Below, piece by piece: positions 38,491 to 50,689 of a stretch of DNA of 64,000 nucleotides (position 1 is its first letter; each line of letters begins with the position of its first letter). Under the pieces are notes generated by a model. That model searched no databases. It saw only the letters and a list, made by a program, of their open reading frames with translations, and was not told where the DNA came from. The stretch lies in assembly GCA_021234155.1 (NCBI GenBank), contig JAJEKV010000897.1, positions 1 through 64,000 of the forward strand. The letters are read 5' to 3'. Source of the DNA: Isoetes taiwanensis. Its lineage: Eukaryota > Streptophyta > Lycopodiopsida > Isoetales > Isoetaceae. Position numbers and translations under genes: made by a program.

Positions 38491-39779
38491 TCCCAAAATT
38501 TCGCACCTCTAGAGGGGATGTGTTGCAAATGGACCCCGAGAGATGGTTTGGCCAAGGCCGCCGATGTGGCCTGTGATGACACCTGGCAGATGGCCCGTGG
38601 CCGCTGTCGGGCGCGATCTTTGACACGGTCATTTGCAATGGGCAGGTGGGGCTGGGCCCTTCAGTCAGCTTCACTTGTAGACGTGAGACCTGTGGGGCGG
38701 CACTCCGGTGGTGGATGCGTAGCTATGGGCGAGCAATGCCTACACTTGATCACTCGCCCGATTGTTCCGGAACAGTGGGCGGACGGAAGCGGACTCACCA
38801 TCACCATTCGTTCTGCTTGAGATAGATTGGCAAAGCCAACCGAAGGCACCCATTGCCCCAACACCCCATGTACCCACCGGTTGCGTGCGGACTATGATCA
38901 TGCGGCGGTTCTATGCGAGGATGCTTGAGCATGAGGCTGCGGGAGTCTGCAACTCCCACACTTCAGCGAAGCCAGATGGCTCACGGTGAACCGGATCCTT
39001 CCCGAGGGTAGGGGACAGATGCTTTGGGAGAGGCCGCCTCGACGATCCCGTGGGCTGCAATCACTTTCCCTCGCAATCACCGGTTCCATGACGAATGCTC
39101 CGGAGTGAAACGATGGCTCCGCCAAGTCTTTGGACCCCACCATTCGCCTCGCAGGTCGGCCCGTCAATACCGCCTCCTTCCTCAAGACCAAGAAAGCCGT
39201 GTACCTTTGCGAGCACCAAAGAATGGATGTTTGGTCTTCTAGACCACCACCCTAGGGCCTTTTGGAGAAAGGTCTTGAGTAAGCCCGCACGTTTCACGAA
39301 ATATTACCGGAACAATGGGTGAGATACTTGCAAAGGTTGTATGACCCAATGGGAAGCCGGGCACCGCACCCTCCGACAAAGGCCTAGCACCGGTCATTCT
39401 TGAAGGGATGTCATAATGGGCACGCAACCCTCACTAACGGAAGGCGCCAGATTTGGATGGTATCGCAGTGAGCTTCTCAAGTGGGCGGGCCCCCAATGGT
39501 GCCGGTTCTCCAAAGACTCTTCAGCGGGGCATTGCAAGAAGCTTCCCCAAGACGGACTACCGGTAGAGTTGTGCCCATATACAAAAGCGGGGACCCCCAT
39601 AGCCCAACCAACCATCGCATTCATTATGGTCGATTCTGTCTTTGCCAAGTTGCTTTGCCGGATTCTGAGCGGCGATTGACACTTTGGGCAGAGGGATGGA
39701 GAAGTGCGGGCTCTCCAAGAAGCTTCCCAAGCATTCTACTATTGACCATATCTTCACTCTTAACACTCATAGAGGATAG

Positions 39780-40330
39780 CCTAATCGGAATGAATCAGTA
39801 TTGTTGCTTTGTGGATTTCGCAAAGGCTTTTTTGACCACGGGTTCTGGGATAAGTTGTGGGATAGATTGAGACTGACTAGGGACCCCGTCGACTTCGCGA
39901 ATGCTATATACGTACTATACGAGGCTTGCTCCGGTCGCCCCTCACACCGCCGGGGAGTTGTTTGTTAGTAGCATTGGGGTGCGCCGGCTGCCCCCTATCC
40001 CCGGCGGCTCGGCTTGTACATTGACCGGCTAGAAGAATGGCTAGTCGAAAGCACGGGGAAGGTGCTTTCGGTTGATGCACCACATAATCCGCAACTCATA
40101 TATGCCGATGATGTTGACCTACCGCATATACCCTGCAGGACATGCAGCGCCACCGGATGCTTTGGACACTTTCTCGCCAATTCACGACGACATGAGAGTT
40201 AACTTGGCTAAGACAAGGGTGTTCTTTGGTCCCATCATCCGGCACCCACGCCTTCCCTCATTCACTTACGGGGCAGATAGTGGAGGTGGCTCGGCCTTAT
40301 AAGTATTTGGGCATTGAGTTTTCTACTACC
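39780..40330 (+). pseudogene. LINE reverse transcriptase domain remnant
   Basis: The A motif CCFVDFAKAF is at 39,801-39,830. It is followed, in shifted frame, by FWDKLWDRLRLTRDPVDFAN and then LGLYIDRLEEWLVESTGK. The catalytic YADD is at 40,101-40,112 within LIYADDVDL, followed by RVNLAKTRVFFG near 40,195-40,233 in another frame. The aspartates of motifs A and C are preserved, but the intervening GVRQGCPLSP-like motif is disrupted and the frame breaks several times. It belongs to a non-LTR element; I could not assign the clade. Confidence 0.8.
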
Positions 40331-41495
40331 ACATAATTGGGATGCATCCATCGGGTTACGGGTCCCTGCGGGCCGGAAAGCCACAGATGCAATGCAAAAC
40401 AACACCACAAGGCGAGCTATATGCATGGGGTCACCAGCACACTTGTTCGGGGCCTTGGTTGAACCGGTCCTCCTCTATGGGGCGTAGTGTGGGGGCCAGT
40501 GATATCCCTCACCACTTGGAACCATCTAGAGCAGTACTGAAGGCCTTCTTGGCCCTGACCGGGAGTGAAATGCACGGTCCCATATCGATCTTGCTCTAGG
40601 GAGACGGGCTTCCTTCCATTCTGAGGGAGGGCTGCGGTGGAACGTCACATTATTTACTTCCGGAAGGTGGTGGCTATGGATGAAGCCCGAGCGCCCAACC
40701 TTGCTTTGGCGGTGGCGATGGGCCCTGCGGCGACTCAAAGCTCACTGGAAGACAAGCAAGTCCGGTGGTTCGCTATGGAATGTGCAGCTGCACGTGATGT
40801 GGACCAAAGGCATACACCGAAGGAACGCTACCGGCTTTGAAGCAAAGATTTGGATGCTTGCTTCATGGCCAAGCTTTGGGATGCAGAGGCCCCATCACAT
40901 GTCAAGGTGGCAAATTATCGACAACAGGTTAATCCCATGCTCACAAGGCCCACACCACTACTGTGCACCCATCTACCCATGAAAAAGCGCCAGGTGATTG
41001 CTTCCATTCGCGATAGGTGCACACCACCTTCGCGATTGAGACAGGGAGATGGATTCGGAGCCGCGTGAGGATTGGAGTCAAGGCCAATGCCGCCAACAGT
41101 GGCCATTGAGGATGAAAGTCACGCCTCCGTGCATGTCCGGGCAGACGGAAGCATATCCGGCCTCTGTGATGCTTGGTTAGTTGTGCCCCATCAGGCCTTG
41201 CATGAGCTACCGAAAGCCACTGTAGGTTTGTTGGGATCGCATCGTCCAGGAGGTAATGGATACGGACACGCTTATGCCCCGCCCGACATTAACCTCAACC
41301 GTACTTGTGATTATGTATATAATCAGGTAAGATGTCAAGATCCTTATTGCTACTAAGGTTTTCCTCCTCAAAACCTTCCCGGGCGGGGGTTTTAATCCCG
41401 GTAGTAATCGCCTGCCGCTCTCTCTTTGTACTTGGGTCCCATAGGCGCTTGGTCTCGTGGACGATAAAAATCATATTCTATTCTATTCTATTCCC

Positions 41496-41516
41496 TTTTT
41501 TTTTTTTTTTTTTTTT
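41496..41516 (-). repeat. Poly(A) tail of the minus-strand L1-type LINE
   Basis: A run of 21 T on the plus strand marks the 3' end of the LINE running leftward. It directly touches the ATTCT tail of the plus-strand LINE, so the two elements sit tail to tail. Confidence 0.8.
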
Positions 41517-43650
41517 GTAGAAACTAAGTTGGTATTATATTACATGCAATACATAGTAATACAAAAGAACAAAGAGTGACTCTATTGTACAGGCCATGAC
41601 TCAGTCAAAAATTGGCCTAACTCTCACAAGGAAGAAATATTAACCAATTAAAAGCACTGTTTAAAAACTTAAAGAGAGTAAAACTGAAAACTGAAAATAT
41701 AGTTATAGGCAACTCATTGAGTAATAGTATCCTTTAGTTAACTCTGCTGCTGCTGCCTTATTCATCTATAACTCCATCTAGAGTTATAATAGCATAAGCT
41801 CGCTTTGTATGATTGAAAAGCAGGTAATCCCCGTATGAAGAGGCATCCAAAATATGGAGAATCCATGAGTCCCGTGCCGCCTCGCATATGTCGAGCTTCT
41901 CCTCAAAGTATTGCTTGAGCTCTTGCTTAAATTGCCAAATGTCTTCATCTTCCAAAACTCTTTTCAGAGTTTTGACCGCAATAATTTCTATTTTTACCCA
42001 AAGAAGGGCTTCGAAACCTCCTGATGAGAAAGAGGCTTCATACCTTCCGGAACTTCCCTAACATGCCCACCTTCAAGATGCTTCTTGATCAGGTAATCTG
42101 TCAGCAACATCAGAAAGATTGTTAAGATAAGATGAAAATAATGAAAAAAAATCCCTGAAAGGAGCCCAAAGCGTCCCAGTTTTTATCATAATTGGACCCC
42201 CTAATAAGCCTGTGAGCCATGGTCGTATCAGCCAGCTCTAGTTGAAGGGTTGCTTTGAGGGAATTCAGGTCTGGAGGGGAATGATTGATGGCCACACCAT
42301 TCCTGTGTTTCCAAATTGCCCACAAACAGAGTGTCCTGATTGTACCCAGAAAGGGAGAACCAATTGCAAGGAAATCAAATACATCAGACTCAGTAGCTGG
42401 AATAAAACCTATGTGGGTGCCTATCTAATTCCAGAAAGGAGTTAACCAAGGGCAAATAAAGATATGAGTTGAAGATTCGGCCTGGCCAAAGCCTAATGGA
42501 CATCTATCTGAGATCTGGTCATTGTACTTGGCTCGATAGGCATTGGATTTAAGGCTTTTGTTCAGGAGAAGCCATCTAAAGAGAATGATCTTCTTTGCAC
42601 ACTGCAGCTTCCATCCTTTCCTGATGACACGGATGGCTTCAAATTCAGAACAACCCCACTGATTGGAAACTTTTATCCCTTGGGCATTCAATAGAATGGA
42701 ATAAATTTTGGCAACACTGTACCCCTTGCCATCAAGGGTCCAATTATGTTCTTTTATCTCAGCACATGTTCCCTTATGATGTTGAGTTAAAGCTTTATAG
42801 ATGTTCCTGGAGTCTTGCACCAAGCTGGAAATTTCCTGCCATGTCCTCCAACCTTCACCACTCACCATGCTTCCAACTGTGCATAACCCTTTAAGCTTCC
42901 ACTCTTTATACTTCCTCGGATGTTTCAGAGCCAAACACCCATCATCCTCATCTGTCAAACCCTGATGCCAAAAGAAATTAAAGTCATCTGAAACATTTTC
43001 TATTGGATAAGCCTTGAAGCATACATACACTCTGTTCCATGCTTGTATGATTCTTCTCATGATAGTAGATGTTCCTGAACTTGGGTTGAGCTGGTAGAAT
43101 GCTGAGTCTGGCAAATGATGAGAAGTAGATGGACTACTCGCTAAGGAAGTTTTTCCAATCCAGAACTTAGTTAGGAGAAGGGCTGGGGACTTTGATGTGG
43201 AGACTAGAGACCTCCAAACCAGTTTTGCTGCCAAGACCTGTGCCTGGAGGAACAGATCTTTACACCCCAATCCTCCTCTTTTCCTTGGAAGGGTTAAATG
43301 TTGCCACCCTACCATATGCAAACCCTGCCAAATGAACTCCTTCATAATAGGAGGCATAGAACCTGGTGAAATCATCACAAAAGACTTTATTGTTCAACAA
43401 ATTGTTATTGAACTTAAATGGAGTATCCACAAGCATTTTCTGAGGTAGAATACCTGTGTCCAAAATCTGAGGATAATGATCTGATATAGAGTTGCTACAG
43501 TCATTGTTTATAGTCAAATTATCCCAACCTACTAGAGTAGATATGTTGGTGTAGTATCTATCTAGGAGGCAATACACTCTATCAGATCCTTTCCTCTTGT
43601 TGCTCCAAGAGTATGCATTAGAAGAGGAAGGGGCATGATATACAAAATTA
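41517..43650 (-). pseudogene. L1-type LINE ORF2, 3' part (end of endonuclease, C-terminus)
   Basis: Read on the minus strand from 43,650: AYSWSNKRKGSDRVYCLLDR, the second half of an L1-type endonuclease, then SDHYP and PFKFNN. Near 43,390 the sequence jumps to MPPIMKEFIWQGLHMVGW and LPRKRGGLGCKDL, which in plant L1 elements comes after the reverse transcriptase thumb. The whole RT core is therefore missing. Next is a 317-codon open stretch (43,378-42,425) ending in the plant zf-RVT region (KIILFRWLLLNKSLKSNAYR, STHIFICPW), then MWAIWKHRN (42,325) and a final frame to 41,758. It cannot retrotranspose. The first half of the same endonuclease lies 16.6 kb away at 60.2-60.8 kb. Confidence 0.8.
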
Positions 43651-44350
43651 TTTATTTATTTTTATTTATTTATTAACTAGCTCTCTTAGGGCCTTGAAGG
43701 CCATGGAGCCTGAAACCAACAACAGTAATCACAATGACAGCAAAAAAGTGCGGTGCATGTCCACCGCCTTAAAATATGTCCCTAATTCTAATGGTGGTAA
43801 CGTAAATAAAGAATAGAAATCCTGCTTTTGAATAGAGAACTTTCGGCGAATATCTTGGTAAACCGGGCATGCTATAAACACGTTGTTCTCATCTTCTATG
43901 CATCTCAGGTCACACAGCTTGCATAGTCTGGCTTCTAGTGGTAGTTTATGCCATCGACCTATCTCAATTTCCAATCTATGAGAGTCGGTTCAGAGCGAGC
44001 TATGACATGTGTAGGGACCCAGATGTTAGCATTTAAATAAGTCCGACTTTGTACTCTACCATACAATTAGCATGTGCCATGTAATGTCAAAGATCTGGTC
44101 GCCTTGGATTGCCCAAATGTGGTCAATAGCTAGTTGTTCCAATAGAACACAGCATCTAGCTTATTATCTAGCCCGATTCTCATCGGTGACTCCCCATTTG
44201 CTTGCCCATCTTTTCGGATCCCGCAATTCACCACCATGTTCCTCTCAATTAATCATGGCAACATGTGAGACCGGATCACAGGGCTGCCTCCTAAGCCCTC
44301 TTTTTACAAAGTTTATTGCTTGAAAGAGTGCCTCTAACTCAGCGGGGAAC
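43651..44350 (-). mobile_element. 3' end of a second LINE inserted into the L1 endonuclease
   Basis: On the minus strand a frame at 43,977-43,729 reads SHRLEIEIGRWHKLPLEARL, then CKLCDLRCIEDENNVFIACP. This is the Cys/His-containing C-terminus with an IEDE block seen in a plant LINE group different from the L1 around it. It ends in an AATAAATAAATAAA-type tail at about 43,678-43,650, after which the L1 endonuclease resumes. Upstream sequence to 44,350 is degraded. The element is 5'-truncated and its 5' junction is uncertain; part may lie at 60,176-60,260. Confidence 0.6.
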
Positions 44351-44354
44351 ATCC
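44351..44354 (+). repeat. Putative target-site duplication ATCC, left copy
   Basis: ATCC directly precedes the left terminal repeat and recurs directly after the right one (60,172-60,175). CACTA elements usually make 3 bp duplications, so the 4 bp match may include one chance base. Confidence 0.5.
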
Positions 44355-44380
44355 CACAACAAGAAAAGGTCATTTAGCGG
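44355..44380 (+). repeat. Left terminal inverted repeat of the CACTA-like element
   Basis: Begins CACAACAAGA and pairs with 60,146-60,171 at about 22 of 26 positions. Confidence 0.8.
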
Positions 44381-44760
44381 CGCCTATAGCGACGTATGCG
44401 ACATCTATCGACGCCCGACGGCTGGCCGGGCATCGCCCGCAGGACGTCAAGCCGGCAGACATCGCCGCGATGCGCATCGGCGCCGCGTCGCGACGCGGCA
44501 GACGCCGCGACAATCGCACAAGCGTCGACGGGCGTGACTGAGGCGTGATCAGGCGTCGCATGCGGCGTGACACGTGGAATATATACGTGGAATATACACG
44601 TGGAATATCAAAAATCCCACGGTGCCGGGTAAAATCCACGTGTATCGCCGCATGCGGCGCAAAAAAAATTATGAAAATCCACGTGTAATTGAAAAGCCAC
44701 GTGGCAATAAAAAGACGTGGATACGCCGCGGCGATGTATGAAAAAAAAATAAAAAAAAAA
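44381..44760. promoter_or_regulatory. Left subterminal repeat zone
   Basis: A CpG-rich part (44,381-44,580) and then repeated ACGTGGA(A)TAT and CCACGTG blocks, with CGCATGCGGCG at about 44,558 and 44,650. Subterminal repeats in CACTA elements bind the element's DNA-binding protein; that role here is inferred from position and from the match to the right end. Confidence 0.6.
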
Positions 44761-46085
44761 TTAAAACTAGAAAAAAAGCACGCCAGAGGCCATAGAAAAA
44801 AAAAGGCGATGAAAATTATGTTTGTATAAGGGAAAAATTGTGGTGAAATTTATTGCCCATGGTTGAAATAGCATATGTTGTTTGGATAGTAATATGTTGG
44901 TGGAAGATGTAAATAGTAGTTTGTCTTCGACTATCTCCATTTCTAGTTGAATTTTATCATTTTATCTTTTAAAGCTTCCTATACGATGCTTATTTATTTA
45001 ACCACCATTACGTTTACACTTTCAATTTCGCAAAAATATGAAAACTTTTTCTTGGGATTTTCAGATAATTTTGAAGATCGAATGCACCGATGCGGTGGTC
45101 ATGAAATCATATATATCGGGATTAGATGGCATGGAGGCCGTGTACTTCATGCTCTAGGTTAAGGCAACCAAAACTATAGTTTAAAAAAGGGCTAAAAGGT
45201 CTTTATCTTTGATGATATGATTTTCCCTTAGTTAAAATCCAGATCACACCAAATATCATATGGCATATATAAGTATTTGAGAAAGAAATAAAAGGAAAAA
45301 ATAGCAATAACTCAATCCAACTCATAAGTAGAGTTAAGCAAAACAAATTGGATGTATGGTAGTAAGCAAGGATGCTCAAACTTACTAACACTTGGTTGAT
45401 CACCAATAGATTTGCATTCAAAGGGACCTTTTACAATCGGAGCTTATTATTTTAAGAATAGAATAGAAAATAATACATATTGGCATTGTTGAATTTTTTG
45501 AGTTGGTCTAAGGTACAAATTTTTTGTTGTTTAAGGGTTGAGTGGAGTTAATTTGTATTCAAGATTTTCATGCAAGATTAGGAATTGGAAGTGTTCTTAA
45601 AATAGTGGACATTTTCAAAACGGTCATATGTGGAATGGCAAAATTGACTTAATGGCAAAATTGGTTTGATGATGAGATGTATTTTACGTGCTAGTATATG
45701 ACTCCATGCCAGAAGGTTCGCTGATCATTGGATCTTCAATGCTTAGGAAGGCATATTGAACTGGGACGTCCCAAGAACATAGCAATAAGGAGGCAAAGCC
45801 AAAAAACATTTTCGTTGGACGACCAACTTGTGGCCACGGTTGCAGGATTTGACATGGCAAAACATGGATCCGTGATAGTGACAAATGTTAGAGGGAACAA
45901 GCTTTTGTCAAATCACAAATCAAACAAAAAGATAAAGAGGACAAGACAAAAGAAAAAGAAAAAATATCAAGGATTTTTACCTGGGGTGTGATGACCCAAG
46001 TATCTTATTCTGTCCATAATTGTGCCATATAAAACCGTCATGTGGAAGAATTTCGGGAAGACTGGACGTTGATGGATTCGCAAGT
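44761..46085. other. AT-rich filler inside the CACTA-like element
   Basis: No gene recognised. An open frame at 45,728-45,991 (plus) ends in a lysine-rich tail and resembles nothing I know. Confidence 0.45.
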
Positions 46086-46089
46086 CGAG

Positions 46090-46410
46090 ATGTCGTCTCA
46101 CAAGGTGCACGAAATTAAGATCGTCCACATGCACTTAAATTGTTCAAGGAAATGATGGAAGAGGGAGTACTACCCAAGAGAGTCACTTTCTAAAAGCATA
46201 TGATAGCATAGATTGCATTGTACGAAGCAAGTTCATACACAATTATATTATTCAAGATGGGAGAATCTTAGATACTACTCTATGGAACACAATTGTAGAC
46301 ACATATGCAAAGTTTGGAAGCATGGAAAAGGCATGTAGCATATTTGAACCAAAGCGATGCCAACCATTTGATCCATTAATAACATATGCTAAAAAAAATG
46401 CAGCCCATGT
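46090..46410 (+). pseudogene. PPR gene fragment carried inside the CACTA-like element
   Basis: Reading across breaks, 46,110-46,193 gives RPHALKLFKEMMEEGVLPKR followed by VTF and a stop. Then about 46,212-46,350 gives RSKFIHNYIIQDGRILDTTL followed by WNTIVDTYAKFGSMEKACSI. These are successive P, L and S motifs of a PLS-type PPR protein (family patterns ALKLF..M...GV.P...TF and WN..VD.YAKCGSM..A...F). The order and spacing are right for a gene piece of about 100 codons, with one stop before the L motif. It lies well inside the transposon borders, so it is probably a captured host fragment or an older insertion the transposon grew around. Confidence 0.65.
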
Positions 46411-49400
46411 CACCTCATATGAGATATTCAACATTATAACTAGACATTCAGCATTATAATTGTATGATTGATTTTTTGTTTCAAAACTCCCTGTGCTTAG
46501 TGTGTATTAAAGGCATGAAATTGTAGATCTAGGGGCGCATTAATTTGATAAATTTGTATGTCTAAACCCTCATTGCACCTTTTAGCTAAAGCATCTATGT
46601 CATTGTAGAGAGTAACATAATATAGTACTTGGCCAAAAGTACTCTAGCATGATTTTTATTTGAAATCAAGCAAATAGCGAGAAGATTTGCCATAGATGCA
46701 TTGGTTCGAAGACAATTAGAACAATATGATTAGCCCATTACAATAAATTTCATTCAAATTTCTTGTAGAGAAAAGTGTCCGCCAACTATGGCTATAAAGT
46801 ATAACATGCCCATCTAGCTTTGGGAAATATTCGTGGACCAAATCCTCAAAAAGCAAGCTAATAAACATGGTAAAGTTCTTGCAGACAAACTCTTACATAA
46901 TATGACAAGTATCCTTCTATTGAGCTAAAGAAGTTGGTTGAGAAGAATATGCTACAAGAAGTGATGCATATACCCATAATGTCTCAAGGACAAGGAGATT
47001 TTCTCGCGACAAGAACTGGACATTGACATTAATATAACATGGTCAAGCGTATTTCAATGTCCAATTTTTCTTTATAGATGTCTCCGGCAACAAATGTTAT
47101 AAGTTTATTGGCTCCAAAGTAAATTGCGGTGGCCTATGATCTCAGATGAAAATGTGAAGATTGTTCAGCTTAAAAGTTTTTGTATGTTTTCCGAATCGAA
47201 TGGCGCTTATAATGTCACCATAGCTTCTTTGCAAAGAAAACACAACGTAAAAGTACACGGTACCTCTTTGACTATTAGTTTCCCCATAGTTAACTATCTA
47301 ATGCATGAGATAATCTACATGAAGGTACAAACCTCAAGGGGGGTAGAAATTGCTAGTGCTCTCTAGAACTTTCCAAGTTGCCTTGGATCTTTCATGTGTC
47401 TTTGACTCAGAACAAAGATTTGCTCAGCAACTCATGCATTTATATAGGCCCCATGTGATATTCCACATGGCCTCCACATATTGGACATTTTTCAGACCTC
47501 CAAACATCATCCCGCTGGTGGTACAAGAATATAAATTATTTCAACTTAAGCGTGAAGCGTGTTTATCAAGTTGGATCAAACCCGAAAAAAATGTTGCAAA
47601 GGCACTCCCCCGTGATATAACGAAATAGAGATTACGTGGCATTGGTCTCCTCCTCGCATGGATATTCAGCAGAGATAATCCCATGGAGCGGATAATAAAA
47701 AAAAAGCTTTAGACACTTAACCATGACGACTTTTTCCAACTCTAGCCCATTCTAGTGTCTCTTTCCAAAGATCTCTTATCTTGAAAATAATAGATATGCT
47801 ACATTCTTAGCACATTCAACAAATAGCACATGAAATGGACACTCTTGATGTTTTCGAAATTTTGGGTGCCGTGCTTGATTCCAATAATTAGACGCAAGTT
47901 ATATAAAGCTTCAGAACTTATATTTATTATGGTGGTGGTGGTGGGGACTTATATTTATAGACTATAGTACCATAGAATGAAGAATATGCCTTGCATGATG
48001 AAATTTGTTACCAAAACACCTCTCGAAAAGGATATTTTTATCAAGGGATCATCATCATGAGCTTATGCAAGCAAAGGTTATAGCAAGACAATTATAGGAC
48101 CTTGTCTCAAACATTGCCAAACAAATGGGTAATTTGGAGCTTGAAGCGTAGAAATGCTAGAGAAGGATGGCAATTATGTTGAAGGAGCATCAAAATTGAA
48201 CATATATACATCTAGGGGATGATAACAAAGGTTGGCCTCGAGGCAATGTGATGGGATGCGCCTTCTTACAAAGGCCAAAGAATCCATCATTACTAGATGA
48301 AAATATAAGCTCATATACCTCGATAATTCCGCAATTCTTGGTCTTCTTTTATCATAAATCAAACACTCACCTTATGGGCTGCCTTCGGCCCACAGCCCTA
48401 TATAAAACCTAAATCGTGACAAAAGTCCGAAAACAATATTTAATATAACTAAGATCCAACTACAAGGATAAATGAACTTGAAGGCTCCGGCTCTTTCAAA
48501 ACCGAAAAGAAGCGTGATTGCAACATCGATCATCATAGCCATTGGATTGTATTTTCATATAAAAAGCAATGTCGCTAATAGACCGCACATGCCTGGAAAT
48601 AGCTAACCCAAATGCGTAACATAGAACAAAAACATTGTCTATTTATCACCGCTATTATACAATGCGGGATCTATCTTTACGCCCCTTGATTGAGGAATCT
48701 ATACCCGGATAACTTTTTAGGCATTAGATAACTTTCAAAACTCGATAACTTTTGCTAACTCTAGGCATTAGGTAACACTAGCAATACCGTGATAACTAGA
48801 TGCCATTATGAAAATCCAAGATCAAGCTTTTATTGGAGTGGAATATATTATTGGGACTGTCGATAGTTGCAGAGTAACACAAAAGAAGAACATGAAAGAT
48901 ATGGTGGGGTATCTCGTACTTTTTTCTCTACATTCTAGTCTCAGTCAGCCCTAAATCAAGCATTTGTATACCATTCTTAGTTATTTGCGTGTTGTATCGA
49001 ATCTAATAGACGTAATCTAAACTATCAACCGAAAATGGGCATTTTCGATACCCTTGCAAATGTTATGATTGAAGTGCTAAAATGGAAAACGCTAAAACAT
49101 ACCAGAATGAAGCGATGGAAATGAAATCCATTGAAAGAGGAAGACCCATCTCCATGGCAAAAACGACCGCAATGAAAAGATCCCGATTCTTCAAAAGTTG
49201 AGCGATTTAAGCCGCCGCTGATATCCGTTTGATATAATAAACGTGCTCAAATGTCAGAGATAGACCAAAAATGCGTAAACAGAGAAAAATAAATGGATAA
49301 GAGAACAAAGCAAAGATAACACGACCGCCTATAAAACAAAAAACGTAGTGTATATCCTCTTCACATAAGGATATTACCAAAGCCACTCGAGGCCTCTTCT

Positions 49401-49750
49401 TCCGGATTTTGCCCCTTGTAGACTTAAGGTCCTAAATTGATTGCAAGCTGCGTGGCTTAGCATGTACAAATATGGCGAAAAAGAAATCTGGAAGCGATCT
49501 GATGGAATTAGGAGTCAAAACCGGAGGCGTCGGAGCTGTGGCCTTGGTACTACCCAAATTTTCTAATAACACAATAGAAGATGGAAATTCTATAGGAAAA
49601 AAAGAATACAATAAGCAGAGATCCGAACAGAAATAAGCCTAGAATTGCAAGGAGGGTTGCACGCTTGGTTAGGGCCGACGTGCTAAAAATAAAAAAATGA
49701 AAAAATGTTTGGCTTAGATAATTATTACAATATGATGTACAAGGAGCAAA
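46411..49750. other. AT-rich filler inside the CACTA-like element
   Basis: No gene can be supported. A GGTGGTGGTGG microsatellite lies near 47,930-47,945. Confidence 0.45.
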
Positions 49751-49756
49751 ATGGCA

Positions 49757-49867
49757 TTTATATTGTTATATTTATATTTTAAAGTAATCACAAAAGTATT
49801 TTTATATTTATATTTTTAAATAATCACAAAAGTGAATTGTATTTATATTTTTAAATAATCACAAAAG
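49757..49867 (+). repeat. Three tandem copies of a unit of about 38 bp
   Basis: Each copy contains TATTTATATTTT(A)AA followed by TAATCACAAAAG. Confidence 0.85.
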
Positions 49868-50316
49868 ACTCGTTAAAGGGAGTATCCACCCTTTTTAGCC
49901 TAGAGCTAATCTATGTCGATTCATTGGAGTAGTCATCCGATTTGGGGTTTGCATTGGATGGCCCTCCACCATAGTTTGCAGATCCTCGCCGGCCAGCGCC
50001 CCATGTCCTCGCCTAGGGCTTGATTCATCTCCCGCATCGCTTCCTATAAAACCAAAAGAATATGGCATTAATGTAGTTCATAGAATTATAATAATTTTTA
50101 CAACGCACCCCGCATTCCGTGATGTGGGACAGTTCCCCTCTTCGCCAGATAACTATTGATACAGATAAAACAGCCCATCGCCTCGGCTATTTTTACGTTG
50201 TCGCTTGCTAGGGGAAAACCCGATAGCTAGGTCTATGACAATATAACGAAGTATTAGCTAATGACATTTAAAGTTCTTATTAAAATTAATGTGAACTAAT
50301 ATAGCTCTTACTGAAT

Positions 50317-50397
50317 CTATGGTGAAACCCTTTCCGATTTGGAGCCCAAATGAGATCGCTGTTCACTTTTAGTTGCTTTGTTGGTCCGAGCTCTATG
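50317..50397 (-). pseudogene. Possible En/Spm-type plant transposase fragment
   Basis: On the minus strand a short frame reads ARTNKATKSEQRSHLGSKSE. This resembles the NK.NR.K....H..GSKS core of the plant Ptta/En-Spm (Transposase_24) domain found in CACTA elements. Nearby minus-strand frames (50,663-50,421, with RPEDDFLKSWGDW, and 50,040-49,960, with AMREMNQALGEDMG) lie in the order expected for such a gene and are separated by intron-like sequence, but I cannot join them with confidence. The fragment ends at a TAG directly after the core. It is too short to be certain. Confidence 0.35.
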
Positions 50398-50689
50398 TTT
50401 CGTTTCGATCCTTTGCACGCTCAATGCAATCCGATTGAAAGGCACACAACATTATCACAACTTAAAGTGAACGAATGGCAAAAAATAAGAAATACCTTGA
50501 TATCTTCCTTGTGGAGATTAAGTGGTTTAGGGACTTTTGACCAATCGCCCCAACTTTTCAAGAAGTCATCTTCGGGCCTTTGACCACTCTTTGCCTTTGA
50601 CATAAATCGATAGCTCAACGCAATATTAAAATAATAAAACAAGACTATGACTAGGTCATGCACCTAACAAAAATAATTAGAAATGTGGG

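Larger units (their letters stand above)
36403..41495 (+). mobile_element. Decayed non-LTR retrotransposon (LINE), plus strand
   Basis: This GC-rich block carries, in order on the plus strand, endonuclease remnants (38.08-38.49 kb), a reverse transcriptase with VDFAKAF and YADD motifs (39.78-40.33 kb), the connection and C-terminal region (40.4-41.0 kb) and a C-terminal Cys/His-type remnant with IEDESHAS (41.10-41.13 kb). It ends in an ATTCT repeat tail at about 41,473-41,495, a normal type of LINE 3' end. The frame changes every 50-150 bp through small indels and stops, so no product can be made. The part before 38.0 kb is presumably the 5' UTR and ORF1, without a recognisable domain. The 5' border is placed at the GC shift near 36,403 and is approximate. 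Confidence 0.8.
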
